Source: Methylobacterium sp. PvR107
GTDB lineage: Bacteria; Pseudomonadota; Alphaproteobacteria; Rhizobiales; Beijerinckiaceae
Assembly (NCBI RefSeq): GCF_017833295.1
Contig: NZ_JAFIBW010000001.1
Span: 434,001-498,000, forward strand
Reading direction: 5' to 3'
Length of the DNA: 64,000 bases
Shown here: positions 61,465 through 64,000 of the stretch, piece after piece
How the letters are laid out: each line of letters opens with the position of its first letter
Numbering within the stretch: the first letter of the stretch is position 1
Notes under the pieces: generated by a model
Seen by the model: only the letters and a program-made list of their open reading frames with translations
Databases searched by the model: none
What the model was told of the DNA's origin: nothing
Program-made: the position numbers and the translations under genes

Positions 61465-63851
<2,387 letters not shown>

Positions 63852-64000
63852 CGCTCCGCGACACGAACCTGACCCGACGCCACCTTGCGCCGGTCGATCG
63901 ACCCGCTCATCATCAACCCGCCGCGACACCGGTCACTCATCCTGATTGTCGCTGACATCTCATCCAGATCGCCGCGCTACAGCCAGCCAGACCGTGCCAG

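Overview
The window is GC-rich, has typical alphaproteobacterial gene content, and is crowded with insertion sequences (IS). Together with the MocR/DUF1127 pair and an NPDV-repeat glycosyltransferase, this suggests a Rhizobiales or Methylobacterium-like chromosome or large replicon. That assignment is inference from composition and gene families; no rRNA or tRNA gene was seen that would fix the taxon.

Layout. 0-5.4 kb: end of an Atm1-type ABC exporter, a DUF1127 protein divergent from a MocR regulator across a perfect inverted repeat, UDP-glucose dehydrogenase (ugd), then decayed copies of the ugd and mocR 3' ends in swapped order. 5.6-19.6 kb: a phage-packaging-like island (ParB-domain DNA methyltransferase, DUF5681 small-terminase-like protein, TerL, an unknown protein, an HNH nuclease), a PIN/Phd-like toxin-antitoxin pair, a SWIM-SNF2 helicase split by a frameshift, then a second, decayed copy of the packaging island broken by an IS3 and an IS21 element. 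22.3-25.3 kb: a serine-recombinase cassette inserted inside an IS3 remnant.

25.4-51.2 kb: a surface-polysaccharide region repeatedly cut by IS elements. It holds a PseC-like aminotransferase and SpsF-like cytidylyltransferase, a radical SAM/SPASM protein, a Wzm-type ABC-2 permease, an esterase-like protein and methyltransferase, GlmS, a GT2 glycosyltransferase, a UDP-GlcNAc dehydratase / RmlD-like reductase / 2-epimerase trio (UDP-L-FucNAc or UDP-L-QuiNAc type), a GST, a dead GT2 gene, and two proteins with NPDV-type repeats, one fused to a GT4 domain. Ugd and GlmS would feed UDP-glucuronate and glucosamine precursors into the same glycan.

51.5-61.3 kb: prophage-like debris (tail-spike-like proteins, an endolysin remnant, small ORFs) with nested IS elements: an IS5/IS427-type element carrying an IS630-like element in orfA and an IS110 element in orfB. 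The same IS110 element sits at the corresponding place in another IS5/IS427 copy at 31.7 kb. The window ends with a second IS21 copy of the same length, inverted relative to the first. The region reads as a plastic genomic island in which polysaccharide genes persist among transposon and phage fragments.
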